Assembly: GCF_009811655.1 (NCBI RefSeq) | Contig: NZ_BGJX01000010.1 | Span: 1 to 64,000 of the forward strand | Origin: Methylosinus sp. Ce-a6 | Lineage (GTDB): Bacteria > Pseudomonadota > Alphaproteobacteria > Rhizobiales > Beijerinckiaceae | DNA length: 64,000 bases | Direction: 5' to 3' | Shown: piece by piece, positions 51,946-59,873 of the stretch | Layout of the letters: each line of letters opens with the position of its first letter | How positions within the stretch are numbered: position 1 is the stretch's first letter | Made by a program: the position numbers and the translations under genes | The notes under the pieces: model-generated | The model's database searches: none | Told to the model about the DNA's origin: nothing | Seen by the model: only the letters and a program-made list of their open reading frames with translations

Positions 51946-54267
51946 TCACCCTCGCTCGACGAAGCTCTCCAGCACCATCTTCCGCCCGGCCTTGTCGAAA
52001 TCGACCTGCAGCTTGTTGCCGTCGACATTGGCCACAGTGCCCGGCCCGAATTTCTGGTGAAACACGCGCGCGCCGATCGTAAAGCGCGAGCCCGCGGAAG
52101 ACTTCGCCAGAACTTCCCCCTCGATCATCGGCGGGGCGCGGCGCGCGGGCTTGCTCGCCGTCTCGCGCGCGGCCTGCGCGCGCTTCCAGCCCGGCGTCGA
52201 ATAGCTCGAGCCATAGCTGTCCATATTGGCGAAGCGCGACACGCCATAGGAGCCGTATTGAGAGCCGCTGGACGCCTCCGTCACCTCCACATTCGCCGCT
52301 GGCAGATCGTCGAGGAAACGCGACGGCAGGGTCGTCTGCCAGAGCCCGTGAATGCGCCGATTGGTGGCGAAGAAAATCTTGAGCCGTCTTTTCGCGCGCG
52401 TGATGCCCACATAGGCGAGGCGGCGCTCCTCCTCCAATCCGGCGCGGCCATTGTCGTCCAGCGAGCGCTGATGCGGAAACAGCCCCTCTTCCCAGCCGGG
52501 CAGATAGACGGTCTCGAATTCGAGCCCCTTGGCGCCATGCAGCGTCATGATCGACACGCGTTGCTGATCGGCGGCTTCGTCCGTCTCCATCACCAGCGAC
52601 ACATGTTCGAGAAAGCCCGCGAGATCGGGGAATTCCTCCATCGCGCGCACGAGCTCTTTCAAATTCTCGAGCCGGCCGGCCGCCTCCGGCGTCTTGTCGT
52701 CGCGCCACATCTGTGTGTAGCCCGATTCGTCCAGCACCATTTCCGCGAGCTCGTTCTGCGGCGTCGTCTCGATGAGGCCCCGCCAGCGGTCGAAATCGGC
52801 GATGAGCGCGCGCAATGTGGCGCGCGGCTTGGGCTTCAGCTCCTCCGTCTCGACGATCACCCGCGCCGCCTGCATCAGCGGCGCGCTCTCGCGGCGCGAA
52901 TAATCATGCAGCACTTGCAGCGTCGCGTCGCCCAATCCGCGCTTGGGCGTGTTGACGATGCGCTCGAAGGCGAGATCGTCGAAAGGCTGCGCGACGCAGC
53001 GCAGATAGGCGAGGGCGTCGCGTATCTCCAGCCGCTCGTAGAAGCGCGGGCCGCCGATCACGCGATAGGGGAGGCCGAGCGTGATGAATCGCTCCTCGAA
53101 CTCGCGCATCTGGAAGGAGGCGCGCACGAGAATGGCGATCTCCTCCAGATTATGCCCCTTGCGTTGCGCTTGCTCTATGTCTTCGCCGATGGCGCGCGCT
53201 TCCTCCTCGCTGTCCCACACGCCGGTGACGGTGGGCTTCTCGCCATCGGCGCCTTCGGTGAAGAGCGTCTTGCCGAGCCGCCCCTCGTTGCGCGCGATGA
53301 GATGCGAGGCGGCGGCGAGAATATGCCCGGTCGAGCGATAATTGCGCTCGAGCCGCACGATTTTCGCGCCGGGAAAATCCTTCTCGAAGCGCAGAATATT
53401 TTCCACCTCCGCGCCGCGCCAGCCATAGACGCTCTGATCGTCGTCGCCGACGCAGCAGACATTGTGGCGCCCCTGCGCGATGAGGCGCAGCCAGAGATAT
53501 TGCGCGGTGTTGGTGTCCTGATATTCGTCGACGAGAATATAGCGGAAGCGCTGCCGATACTCGTCGAGCACATCGGCGTTCTCGCGAAAGAGCCGCAGCG
53601 TCTCGAGCAAAAGATCGCCGAAATCGACGGCGTTCAGAACCTTCAGGCGCTCCTGATAGAGCGCGTAGAGCTTCTTGCCCTTGCCGTCCGCGAAGCTCTG
53701 CGCCTCGCCGGCGGGCACCTGCTCCGGCGAGAGTCCTCTGTTTTTCCAGGCGTCGATCTGATGCGCCAGCGCGCGCGGCGGCCAGCGCTTGTCGTCGATA
53801 TTCTCGGCCTGCAACACCTGCTTCAGCAGGCGGATCTGATCGTCGGTGTCGAGAATGGTGAAATTGGATTTCAGCCCGACGAGCTCGGCGTGGCGGCGCA
53901 GGATTTTCGCGCTGATCGCGTGAAATGTGCCGAGCCATTGCAGCGCCTCGGCGCCCGGGCCGGCCAGCGTCTCGACGCGTTCGCGCATCTCGCGCGCCGC
54001 CTTGTTGGTGAAGGTGACGGCGAGGATTTCCCAAGGCCGCGCCCGCCCGCTCGAAAGAATATGGGCGATGCGCGTCGTCAGCACGCGCGTCTTGCCGGTG
54101 CCGGCGCCGGCGAGCACCAGCAGCGGGCCCTCGATCGTCTCGACGGCGGCGCGCTGTTCGGGATTGAGCGCGTCCAGAAAGCGCCCGCGTCCGGCGAGCG
54201 CCGCGGCGCGGGCGGCGAGGCCGCCCTCACGAGGCGTGAAATCTTCCGGCTGCGCGGGACGTGACAA
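51946..54267 (-). CDS. uvrD: ATP-dependent DNA helicase PcrA/UvrD (TTG start)
   Basis: A 773-residue superfamily 1A helicase. Walker A GAGTGKT at 54-60, motif II VDEYQDTN, motif III DDDQSVYGWRGA, motif IV NYRS, motif V MTLHGAKGLEFE and motif VI AYVGITRAKRRL are all present. The C-terminal domain has a Tudor-like end (GARVFHQKFGPGTVANVDG) that binds RNA polymerase in PcrA/UvrD. AAGGAG stands 10 nt before a TTG that begins the conserved N-terminus; no ATG fits. It acts in excision repair and transcription-coupled repair. It is convergent with the sugar-transferase gene. Confidence 0.93.
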   Translation of the reverse strand: MSRPAQPEDFTPREGGLAARAAALAGRGRFLDALNPEQRAAVETIEGPLLVLAGAGTGKTRVLTTRIAHILSSGRARPWEILAVTFTNKAAREMRERVETLAGPGAEALQWLGTFHAISAKILRRHAELVGLKSNFTILDTDDQIRLLKQVLQAENIDDKRWPPRALAHQIDAWKNRGLSPEQVPAGEAQSFADGKGKKLYALYQERLKVLNAVDFGDLLLETLRLFRENADVLDEYRQRFRYILVDEYQDTNTAQYLWLRLIAQGRHNVCCVGDDDQSVYGWRGAEVENILRFEKDFPGAKIVRLERNYRSTGHILAAASHLIARNEGRLGKTLFTEGADGEKPTVTGVWDSEEEARAIGEDIEQAQRKGHNLEEIAILVRASFQMREFEERFITLGLPYRVIGGPRFYERLEIRDALAYLRCVAQPFDDLAFERIVNTPKRGLGDATLQVLHDYSRRESAPLMQAARVIVETEELKPKPRATLRALIADFDRWRGLIETTPQNELAEMVLDESGYTQMWRDDKTPEAAGRLENLKELVRAMEEFPDLAGFLEHVSLVMETDEAADQQRVSIMTLHGAKGLEFETVYLPGWEEGLFPHQRSLDDNGRAGLEEERRLAYVGITRAKRRLKIFFATNRRIHGLWQTTLPSRFLDDLPAANVEVTEASSGSQYGSYGVSRFANMDSYGSSYSTPGWKRAQAARETASKPARRAPPMIEGEVLAKSSAGSRFTIGARVFHQKFGPGTVANVDGNKLQVDFDKAGRKMVLESFVERG

Positions 54268-54417
54268 GGCGTTGGGTCTCCTTCGAAGCGGGGGAGAATA
54301 CAGGAGAACGGAAGGCGAATCATTGCCCGATTCGCGAGTCGTCCCCAATGTGGAGAGGCCGGGGCCGCCTGTCACGGTGGAAAAGCCCGCCGGCCTTCTA
54401 TTCCCAGGGAGAAGCCC

Positions 54418-54867
54418 ATGCCCAAGCCCATGGCCTGCCGCACCGCGCTGATTTTCGGCCTTCTCACGGCCTTCGCCGCTCCGGCTTCGGCCGCGCCGCT
54501 CTGCCCGGCCGGGGCGACTTCCGCTCCGCGAGAGGCGCCGGCCTCGCTCGCGCCGGCGATCCGCCGCGCTTTCGGCCTCTCGGGCGACATAGGCGCGGCC
54601 TATTACCGCTGCTCCGCCGGGCGGACGCTGGCCTGCGTCGTCGGCGCCAATATCCCCTGTTTCAAGGCGAACAACGCGCGCGCCTTGCCCGGCGCGACGC
54701 GATATTGCCGGGAGAATCCGGGCGCGGACTTCATCCCCATGGCCGCGACCGGCCATGACACGATCTACGAATGGAAATGCGTCGGCAAGAAAGCGCGGCC
54801 GGGCAAGCAGGTCGCGCCGCTCGATGGGGAGGGGTATTTCGCGGAGAATTGGAAGGCGGTGGATTAG
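54418..54867 (+). CDS. Hypothetical secreted Cys-rich protein
   Basis: A 149-residue protein with a signal peptide (MPKPMACRTALIFGLLTAFA, cleavage near ASA-AP). The mature part has six cysteines (LCPAG, YYRCSAG, LACVVGAN, IPCFKANN, RYCRENP, WKCVGK) and the segment MAATGHDTIYEWKCVGK, which is found in conserved alphaproteobacterial proteins of unknown function. The C-terminus has DGEGYFAENW. Likely periplasmic with three disulphides. It is divergent from pcrA and convergent with the LysR gene. Confidence 0.75.
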   Translation: MPKPMACRTALIFGLLTAFAAPASAAPLCPAGATSAPREAPASLAPAIRRAFGLSGDIGAAYYRCSAGRTLACVVGANIPCFKANNARALPGATRYCRENPGADFIPMAATGHDTIYEWKCVGKKARPGKQVAPLDGEGYFAENWKAVD

Positions 54868-54885
54868 AGTCGACCGGGTGGCGCA

Positions 54886-55809
54886 TTACGTCGCTGCCCT
54901 CGTCCAAGGCGCCGCCCCGGCCGCGAACCGCCGCGTCAAAAAATCCATCAGCGCGCGGATGCGCGGCGCGCACGGTTCGCCGGCGGAGGTCACGAGGTTG
55001 AGCGCCAGAGGCGGGGCTGTCCAATCCTCGAGCGTGCGGACGAGGCGCTCGGACGCCAGCGCCTCCCACACGATGAAATCCGGCTGCAACGCGAGGCCGG
55101 CTCCGGCGTCGAGCGCGGCGCAGAGCGCATCGGCGTTATTGGCGCTGAGCCGCGCCTTTATGCGCACGGATTCCTCGGCGCCGGAAGCGTCGGCGAAGCG
55201 CCAGACCTCGCCGCTGCGCAAATAGCTGTAGCCGAGGCAGGCGTGGCTCGCGAGATCGCGCGGCCGCTGCGGCGCGCTATGGCGCTCGAAATAGGACGGC
55301 GCGCCCACCACGAAGCGCCGCACTGGGCAGAGCTTTCGCGCGAGGAGGCTCGAATCCGGCAGTTCGGCGATGCGCAGCGCGACGTCGACGCCGCCGGAGA
55401 CGAGATCGACGAGGCGGTCGTCGAGCGCGAGATCGACCGAAACTTGTGGAAACGTCGCCAGAAACTCCGGCAGCGCCGGCGCGACATAGCGTAGTCCGAA
55501 GGACATTGGCGCGGCGAGCCGCACAAGGCCGCGCGGCGTCGCCGAGCCGGCCTGCGCCTCGGCCTCCAGCGCCTCGCCCTCGGCGATGAGCGCCGCGGCG
55601 CGCGACCCGAGCGTCCGGCCGCTCTCGGTCAGAGCGAAACGGCGCGACGTTCGATGAATCAGCCGCTCGCCGAGTCGCGCCTCGAGCCGCGCCACGGCCT
55701 TGGAGACCGTCGGGGTCGAAAGGCCGAGCTCCGCCGCCGCCGCGGCGAAAGAGCCGGTCTCCGCCACTTTGGCGAAGATCGCCCAGGCTTCGAGATCCGG
55801 CAGGGCCAT
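54886..55809 (-). CDS. LysR family transcriptional regulator
   Basis: A 307-residue LTTR with an N-terminal winged HTH (FAKVAETGSFAAAAAELGLS, TPTVSKAVARLEARLGERL), the linker TRRFALTESGR and an effector domain (LVRLAAPMSFGLRYVAPALP ... VDLALDDRLVDLVSGGVDVA). It is divergent from a pirin gene, with an LTTR box (ATAG-N4-CTAT) in the 120-bp intergenic region. This places it as the likely regulator of pirin. Effector unknown. Confidence 0.93.
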   Translation of the reverse strand: MALPDLEAWAIFAKVAETGSFAAAAAELGLSTPTVSKAVARLEARLGERLIHRTSRRFALTESGRTLGSRAAALIAEGEALEAEAQAGSATPRGLVRLAAPMSFGLRYVAPALPEFLATFPQVSVDLALDDRLVDLVSGGVDVALRIAELPDSSLLARKLCPVRRFVVGAPSYFERHSAPQRPRDLASHACLGYSYLRSGEVWRFADASGAEESVRIKARLSANNADALCAALDAGAGLALQPDFIVWEALASERLVRTLEDWTAPPLALNLVTSAGEPCAPRIRALMDFLTRRFAAGAAPWTRAAT

Positions 55810-55827
55810 GGCTCACCTCAAAGAAGC

Positions 55828-55851
55828 GAAACGATAGTTTTCTATTGTTTC
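55828..55851. promoter_or_regulatory. LysR-type operator between the regulator and pirin genes
   Basis: GAAACGATAG-TTTT-CTATTGTTTC: arms of 10 with one mismatch and a 4-nt centre, containing T-N11-A/ATAG-N4-CTAT as expected for LTTR boxes. Located 19 bp from the regulator's start and 79 bp from the pirin start. Confidence 0.75.
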
Positions 55852-55929
55852 TGTTTTTCTTGCCCGCGTCGAGGGCCATCTTCCGCTTCGACCGGGGACC
55901 GATCGTCCCCCCTTTCAGGAGCAGAAGAG

Positions 55930-56625
55930 ATGATCGAACGCAGACCTTTCGCCTCGTTCGGCGCGGCGGACCATGGCTGGCTGAAGGCGAGGCATCATTT
56001 TTCCTTCGCCGATTATGTCGATCGCGACCGCATGGGCTGGGGCGCGCTGCGCGTCTGGAACGATGACGAGATCGCGCCGGGGACCGGCTTTCCGACGCAT
56101 CCGCATTCGGACATGGAGATCATCACCTATGTCCGCGAAGGCGCGATCACGCATCGGGATTCGCTCGGCAATGTCGGCCGCACGCAGGCCGGCGACGTGC
56201 AGGTGATGTCCGCGGGCTCCGGCGTCGCGCATTCCGAATTTAATCTCGAGGAAGGGGTCACGCGGCTCTTTCAGATCTGGATCAGGCCGACGGCCCGCGG
56301 CGGCGCGCCGTCCTGGGCCGCCAAGCCCTTTCCCAAGGGCGAGCGCTCCGGCCGTTTCGTCGTTCTGGCGAGCGGGCTCGGCGACGCCGACGCCTTGCCG
56401 ATCCGCGCCGACGCGCGAGTGCTCGGCGCGACGGTGAAAGCCGGAGAGCGCGTCTCCTACGTCCTGGGGCCGGGACGGCATGCCTATCTTGCCCTCGCGT
56501 CCGGAAAAATGGAGATCGACGGCCAAATCCTCGAGGCGCGCGACGGCGCGGCGATCGAGGGCGTCGAGACCATAGAGTTCGTCGGGATCGAGGACGCCGA
56601 AACCGTTCTGGTCGACGCCGCCTGA
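55930..56625 (+). CDS. Pirin family protein
   Basis: A 231-residue bicupin. Metal ligands are present: His57 and His59 (THPHSDME) and His101 and Glu103 (HSEFN), the usual pirin set. The N-terminus includes HHFSFADYVDRDRMGWGALR. Pirins are iron-binding; some have quercetinase activity, others regulate redox response. AGGAG stands 8 nt before the ATG. Control by the divergent LysR regulator through the 55828-55851 box is likely. Confidence 0.93.
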   Translation: MIERRPFASFGAADHGWLKARHHFSFADYVDRDRMGWGALRVWNDDEIAPGTGFPTHPHSDMEIITYVREGAITHRDSLGNVGRTQAGDVQVMSAGSGVAHSEFNLEEGVTRLFQIWIRPTARGGAPSWAAKPFPKGERSGRFVVLASGLGDADALPIRADARVLGATVKAGERVSYVLGPGRHAYLALASGKMEIDGQILEARDGAAIEGVETIEFVGIEDAETVLVDAA

Positions 56626-56637
56626 CGGAGCGGGCGC

Positions 56638-56922
56638 TCAGCCGCGGCTGCGGCCGAGCGCCCGCTCCATCGCATAGACGCGCAGCGCCGAGGAGAGATT
56701 GGCGCGGCCGCGCCCTGCGTCTATGCGCGCGACGAGCCCGGCGAGCGAGCAGCCCTCCTCCGCGGCCGCCGACTTCAGCGCCTCCCAGAACACGCGCTCG
56801 AGCGACACGCTGGTGCTGTGGCCGGCGATGACGAGCGAATGTTTGGCGACCACGGAAGCGCTCTGGTCGTCGGCGGGCTCCGGCTCCGTCGCCGAAGGCG
56901 CGCGCGCGCGTCTGCGGGTCAT
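56638..56922 (-). CDS. Ribbon-helix-helix domain protein
   Basis: A 94-residue protein whose C-terminal two-thirds match the RHH_4 pattern: HSTSVSLERVFWEALKSAAA, GCSLAGLVARIDAGRGRANL and SSALRVYAMERAL. The N-terminus (MTRRRARAPS) is basic and low-complexity. Its ATG overlaps the stop of the glycosyltransferase gene by 4 nt, so it is produced together with that enzyme. It may be a DNA-binding regulator of that locus. No toxin partner is evident. Confidence 0.8.
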   Translation of the reverse strand: MTRRRARAPSATEPEPADDQSASVVAKHSLVIAGHSTSVSLERVFWEALKSAAAEEGCSLAGLVARIDAGRGRANLSSALRVYAMERALGRSRG

Positions 56923-58892
56923 GCCGTGCGCCTCAATCGTTCGAGCGACCCCGCAATCGGGAAATGCTCCGTCTTGTCCCAATAGAATGGCCTGAGGCGC
57001 AGCTCGCGCAATGCCCGCCAGGAGGCCGAGGCCAACATCAGGCTCCACAAGGGCAAGCGCAGCAGCGCCGGCCAGAGGCCGAGAGATTTCGTATCCCGCA
57101 TGGCGACGAGGCGCAGCCAGACGCCCGCCGCGGCCCCGCTCGCGGCGACGAGACAAAACAGGCCGCTGGCGAGCCCCTCGCCGAAAGTCGCCGGCCTCAG
57201 CAGCGATCCGAAAGCCGCGTCACAAACGAAAGAGGCGAAAAAGATCGGCGCATGGAGCGGCGCGACGAAGCCGCCCGCCAATATCGTCAGAACCGCCAGT
57301 CCCCGGGCGGCGCCGAGATCGTCGAAAAAGGCGGCCGGGTTCCGGCAATGGACGATCGCGGTCTGCATCCAGCCTTTCATCCAGCGCGAGCGTTGCTTCA
57401 CCAAGGCGGAAAAACGCGGCGGCGCCTGCTCTTGCGTGCGCGAGGAGAATGTCCGGATCTCATAGCCGCGCCGCGCGAGCCGCAGGCCGAGATCGGCGTC
57501 CTCGGTCACATTATAGGCGTCCCAGGCGCCGACCGCGCGTAGCGCCGACCGGCGAAAATGATTGGAGGAGCCGCCGAGGAAGAACGGCAGCCCCGCGGCG
57601 GAGGCGCCTTTGTCGAAGACATCGAACAAGACGGCGTAGTCGATGCAGAACATGGCCGTCGCCCAGCCGCGCCGCTGATTGTGAATGGAAAGGCTCGCCT
57701 GCAGGCAGGCGAGCCTATCGTCGGCCGTCGCGAACAGCGCCGCGGCCTTCAGCAGCTGGTCGGACTCGGGCAGATCCTCGGCGTCGAAGACGGCGACGAG
57801 CGAGCCGCGCAGGAATGGCGTCGCCACATTGAGCGCGCGCGGCTTGGTGCGCGGCTCGCCGGGCGGCGCGACGATGATCTCCCAGCAAGGCCGCAGAGGC
57901 GCGGCGCGCAGGGCCGCGCTCGTCGCGGCGTCGTCCCATTCGACGACGAATTTGACGTCGAGCTTGGCGCGCGGATAGTCGAGTCCCGCGATCGCCTCGA
58001 CCAATTGCGGGACGATGTCGGCCTCGCGATACAGCGCCACGACGATCGAATAGAGCGGCAGATCGCGCTCCGTGAGCGCGGGCGCGGTCTCGCGCGCCCG
58101 GCCCCGCATCGCGCAGAGATGGAGGCGAAGGCCGACATTGCCGAGAAACAGCAGAGCGAGCAGCGTCGAGACGGGGAGCGAGAGCGCCGGCGTGAGCCAG
58201 GCGGCGAGCAGAACGAGGTTGGCGAGAACGAAGACGTTCGGAGCAAAGCCGCTGAGCGCCCGTCTCGCGGCGAGCTCCGGCTCGACGCGCTCCACCGAAT
58301 AGGCCGCGGCTGCCGCGAGCCTGCGCGCGGAGGAGCGGCGCAGCGCCTTTTCGAACAGGGACGGCGCGGTGATGGCGAAGAGTGGCCGCCCGGCGGCCGA
58401 GCGCGTCACGCCGACGAGCCTTCCGATCTCGTCGCCGCGCGGCGCGAACAGCCAGCGCAGGCCTTTGGACTCCTCGGCGAAACGAGCGTAGCCGAGGCCG
58501 ACGTCCCGCTCGAGGCTCGCCGACGGCTCGAGCGCGGGCGGCGCCTCGAGATAGGGAACGCGCAGCTCCGTCGCGAGGATGCGATAGAAACGCTCCTCGG
58601 GGATCAGCCCTTCGGCGATCAGCGCGACATCGGCCGCAACGCCCTGACGTCGGGCGATCGTCGCGCCATATTGCAGCATGACCAGCGGCGCGCCATGGGC
58701 GGCGAGAAAGGCGATCTCGGCGGGAAGCGGGCGGCCCGCGCCGGGCGCGAGCGTCTCCGGCCCGGGGCGGGCGCGCTGGCGGGCGAGCGCGGCCTCGGTC
58801 GAGGGCTCGCGGCGGCGCGCGAAAGCGGCGCTGTCGTCGCGATGGGGCGCCGGCGAATACGGCGAAACCCTATCGACCGGATTCACGCTCAT
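56919..58892 (-). CDS. Inner-membrane GT2 glycosyltransferase with MshEN-like N-terminal domain
   Basis: A 657-residue processive-type glycosyltransferase. A domain resembling the GspE/MshEN N-terminal fold lies at ~85-150 (DVALIAEGLIPEERFYRILA). Membrane segments begin near 220, and a GT2 domain follows with VFDAED, TEDADLGLRLARRGYE and the QxxRW-type KQRSRWMKGWMQT. C-terminal helices complete the membrane domain. MshEN domains bind c-di-GMP in related proteins, so synthesis could be second-messenger controlled. The product is unknown: it may be a beta-glycan. It overlaps the RHH gene. Confidence 0.85.
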   Translation of the reverse strand: MSVNPVDRVSPYSPAPHRDDSAAFARRREPSTEAALARQRARPGPETLAPGAGRPLPAEIAFLAAHGAPLVMLQYGATIARRQGVAADVALIAEGLIPEERFYRILATELRVPYLEAPPALEPSASLERDVGLGYARFAEESKGLRWLFAPRGDEIGRLVGVTRSAAGRPLFAITAPSLFEKALRRSSARRLAAAAAYSVERVEPELAARRALSGFAPNVFVLANLVLLAAWLTPALSLPVSTLLALLFLGNVGLRLHLCAMRGRARETAPALTERDLPLYSIVVALYREADIVPQLVEAIAGLDYPRAKLDVKFVVEWDDAATSAALRAAPLRPCWEIIVAPPGEPRTKPRALNVATPFLRGSLVAVFDAEDLPESDQLLKAAALFATADDRLACLQASLSIHNQRRGWATAMFCIDYAVLFDVFDKGASAAGLPFFLGGSSNHFRRSALRAVGAWDAYNVTEDADLGLRLARRGYEIRTFSSRTQEQAPPRFSALVKQRSRWMKGWMQTAIVHCRNPAAFFDDLGAARGLAVLTILAGGFVAPLHAPIFFASFVCDAAFGSLLRPATFGEGLASGLFCLVAASGAAAGVWLRLVAMRDTKSLGLWPALLRLPLWSLMLASASWRALRELRLRPFYWDKTEHFPIAGSLERLRRTA

Positions 58893-58955
58893 GCGCTAAT
58901 CTCCGCCGCGACGCGCCGCGCTCCGAGCGCGCCGGGGCGGCCCGCGAGGCCTCGA

Positions 58956-59858
58956 ATGATCCGCGAGAAACGAACTGTGGCTGAAGCTTGGCGCAGAAGC
59001 GAAATTTTGACAAGCTTTCGCCTCGCCGCGCGGGTCGCGCTCGCTCTCGCCGCCGGCTTCGTCGCCGCGCCGGCGGGCGCCGCGGAGAGCGGCGCGGCGG
59101 CGGCCCCGTCCTTTTGGGACCCGGCCCGCAAGATGGAAAAGCCCGACCTCGGCGCGATCAAGCAAATCCGTTTTCTCACCGAGGACGATTTTCCGCCTTT
59201 CGATTTCGCGCTGCCGGACGGCGCGATCGCCGGCTTCAACGTCGATCTGGCGCGCGCCATTTGCGAGGAGCTCGAGCTTCCCTGCACGATTCAGCGCCGT
59301 CGCTGGGACACGCTGATCGCGGCCTTGGACGACAATAGCGGCGACGCGGCGATCGCCTCTCTCGCCATCACCGCGCAGGCGCGCAAGAAGGCCGATTTCA
59401 CCGCGCCTTATTATACGACTCCGGGCCGCTTCGTGGTGCGCAAGGATTCGGTGCTGCCGGGCGCCTCGCCGGCCGCGCTCGCCGACCGCACCATTGCGGT
59501 GGCGGCGGACAGCGCGCATGAGGCCTTTCTGCAGAAATTTTTTCCGGCGGCGAAGCTCGCGACCTATCCCACCGCGCAACAGGCGCGCACGGCGCTGAAG
59601 GAAGGCCGCGCCCATGCGATGTTCGGCGACGCCATCTCGCTCGCCTTCTGGCTCAATGGCGCGGATGCGGCCGACTGCTGCATGTTCAAGGACGGCCCCT
59701 ATTCCGACCCGACCTTCTTCGGCGACGGCGTCGGCATAGCGGTGAAGAAGAACAATATCGCTCTGCGCCGCGCCCTGGACTATGCGCTGGCGCGCCTCGC
59801 CCACAAGGGCGTCTACGCAGAGCTCTATCTGAAATATTTTCCGGTGGGGCCTTATTGA
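58956..59858 (+). CDS. Periplasmic solute-binding protein (family 3 type)
   Basis: A 300-residue protein with a signal peptide (FRLAARVALALAAGFVAAPA) and the family 3 substrate-binding pattern: IRFLTEDDFPPFDFALPDGA then GFNVDLARAICEELELPC, and IASLAITAQARKKADFTAPY. It binds an amino acid or organic acid. No ABC permease or ATPase gene lies next to it, so partners must be elsewhere or it serves another function. It is divergent from the GT2 gene (63 bp) and convergent with a broken TonB receptor gene. Confidence 0.85.
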   Translation: MIREKRTVAEAWRRSEILTSFRLAARVALALAAGFVAAPAGAAESGAAAAPSFWDPARKMEKPDLGAIKQIRFLTEDDFPPFDFALPDGAIAGFNVDLARAICEELELPCTIQRRRWDTLIAALDDNSGDAAIASLAITAQARKKADFTAPYYTTPGRFVVRKDSVLPGASPAALADRTIAVAADSAHEAFLQKFFPAAKLATYPTAQQARTALKEGRAHAMFGDAISLAFWLNGADAADCCMFKDGPYSDPTFFGDGVGIAVKKNNIALRRALDYALARLAHKGVYAELYLKYFPVGPY

Positions 59859-59873
59859 GCCCGTCTCGCTCGC

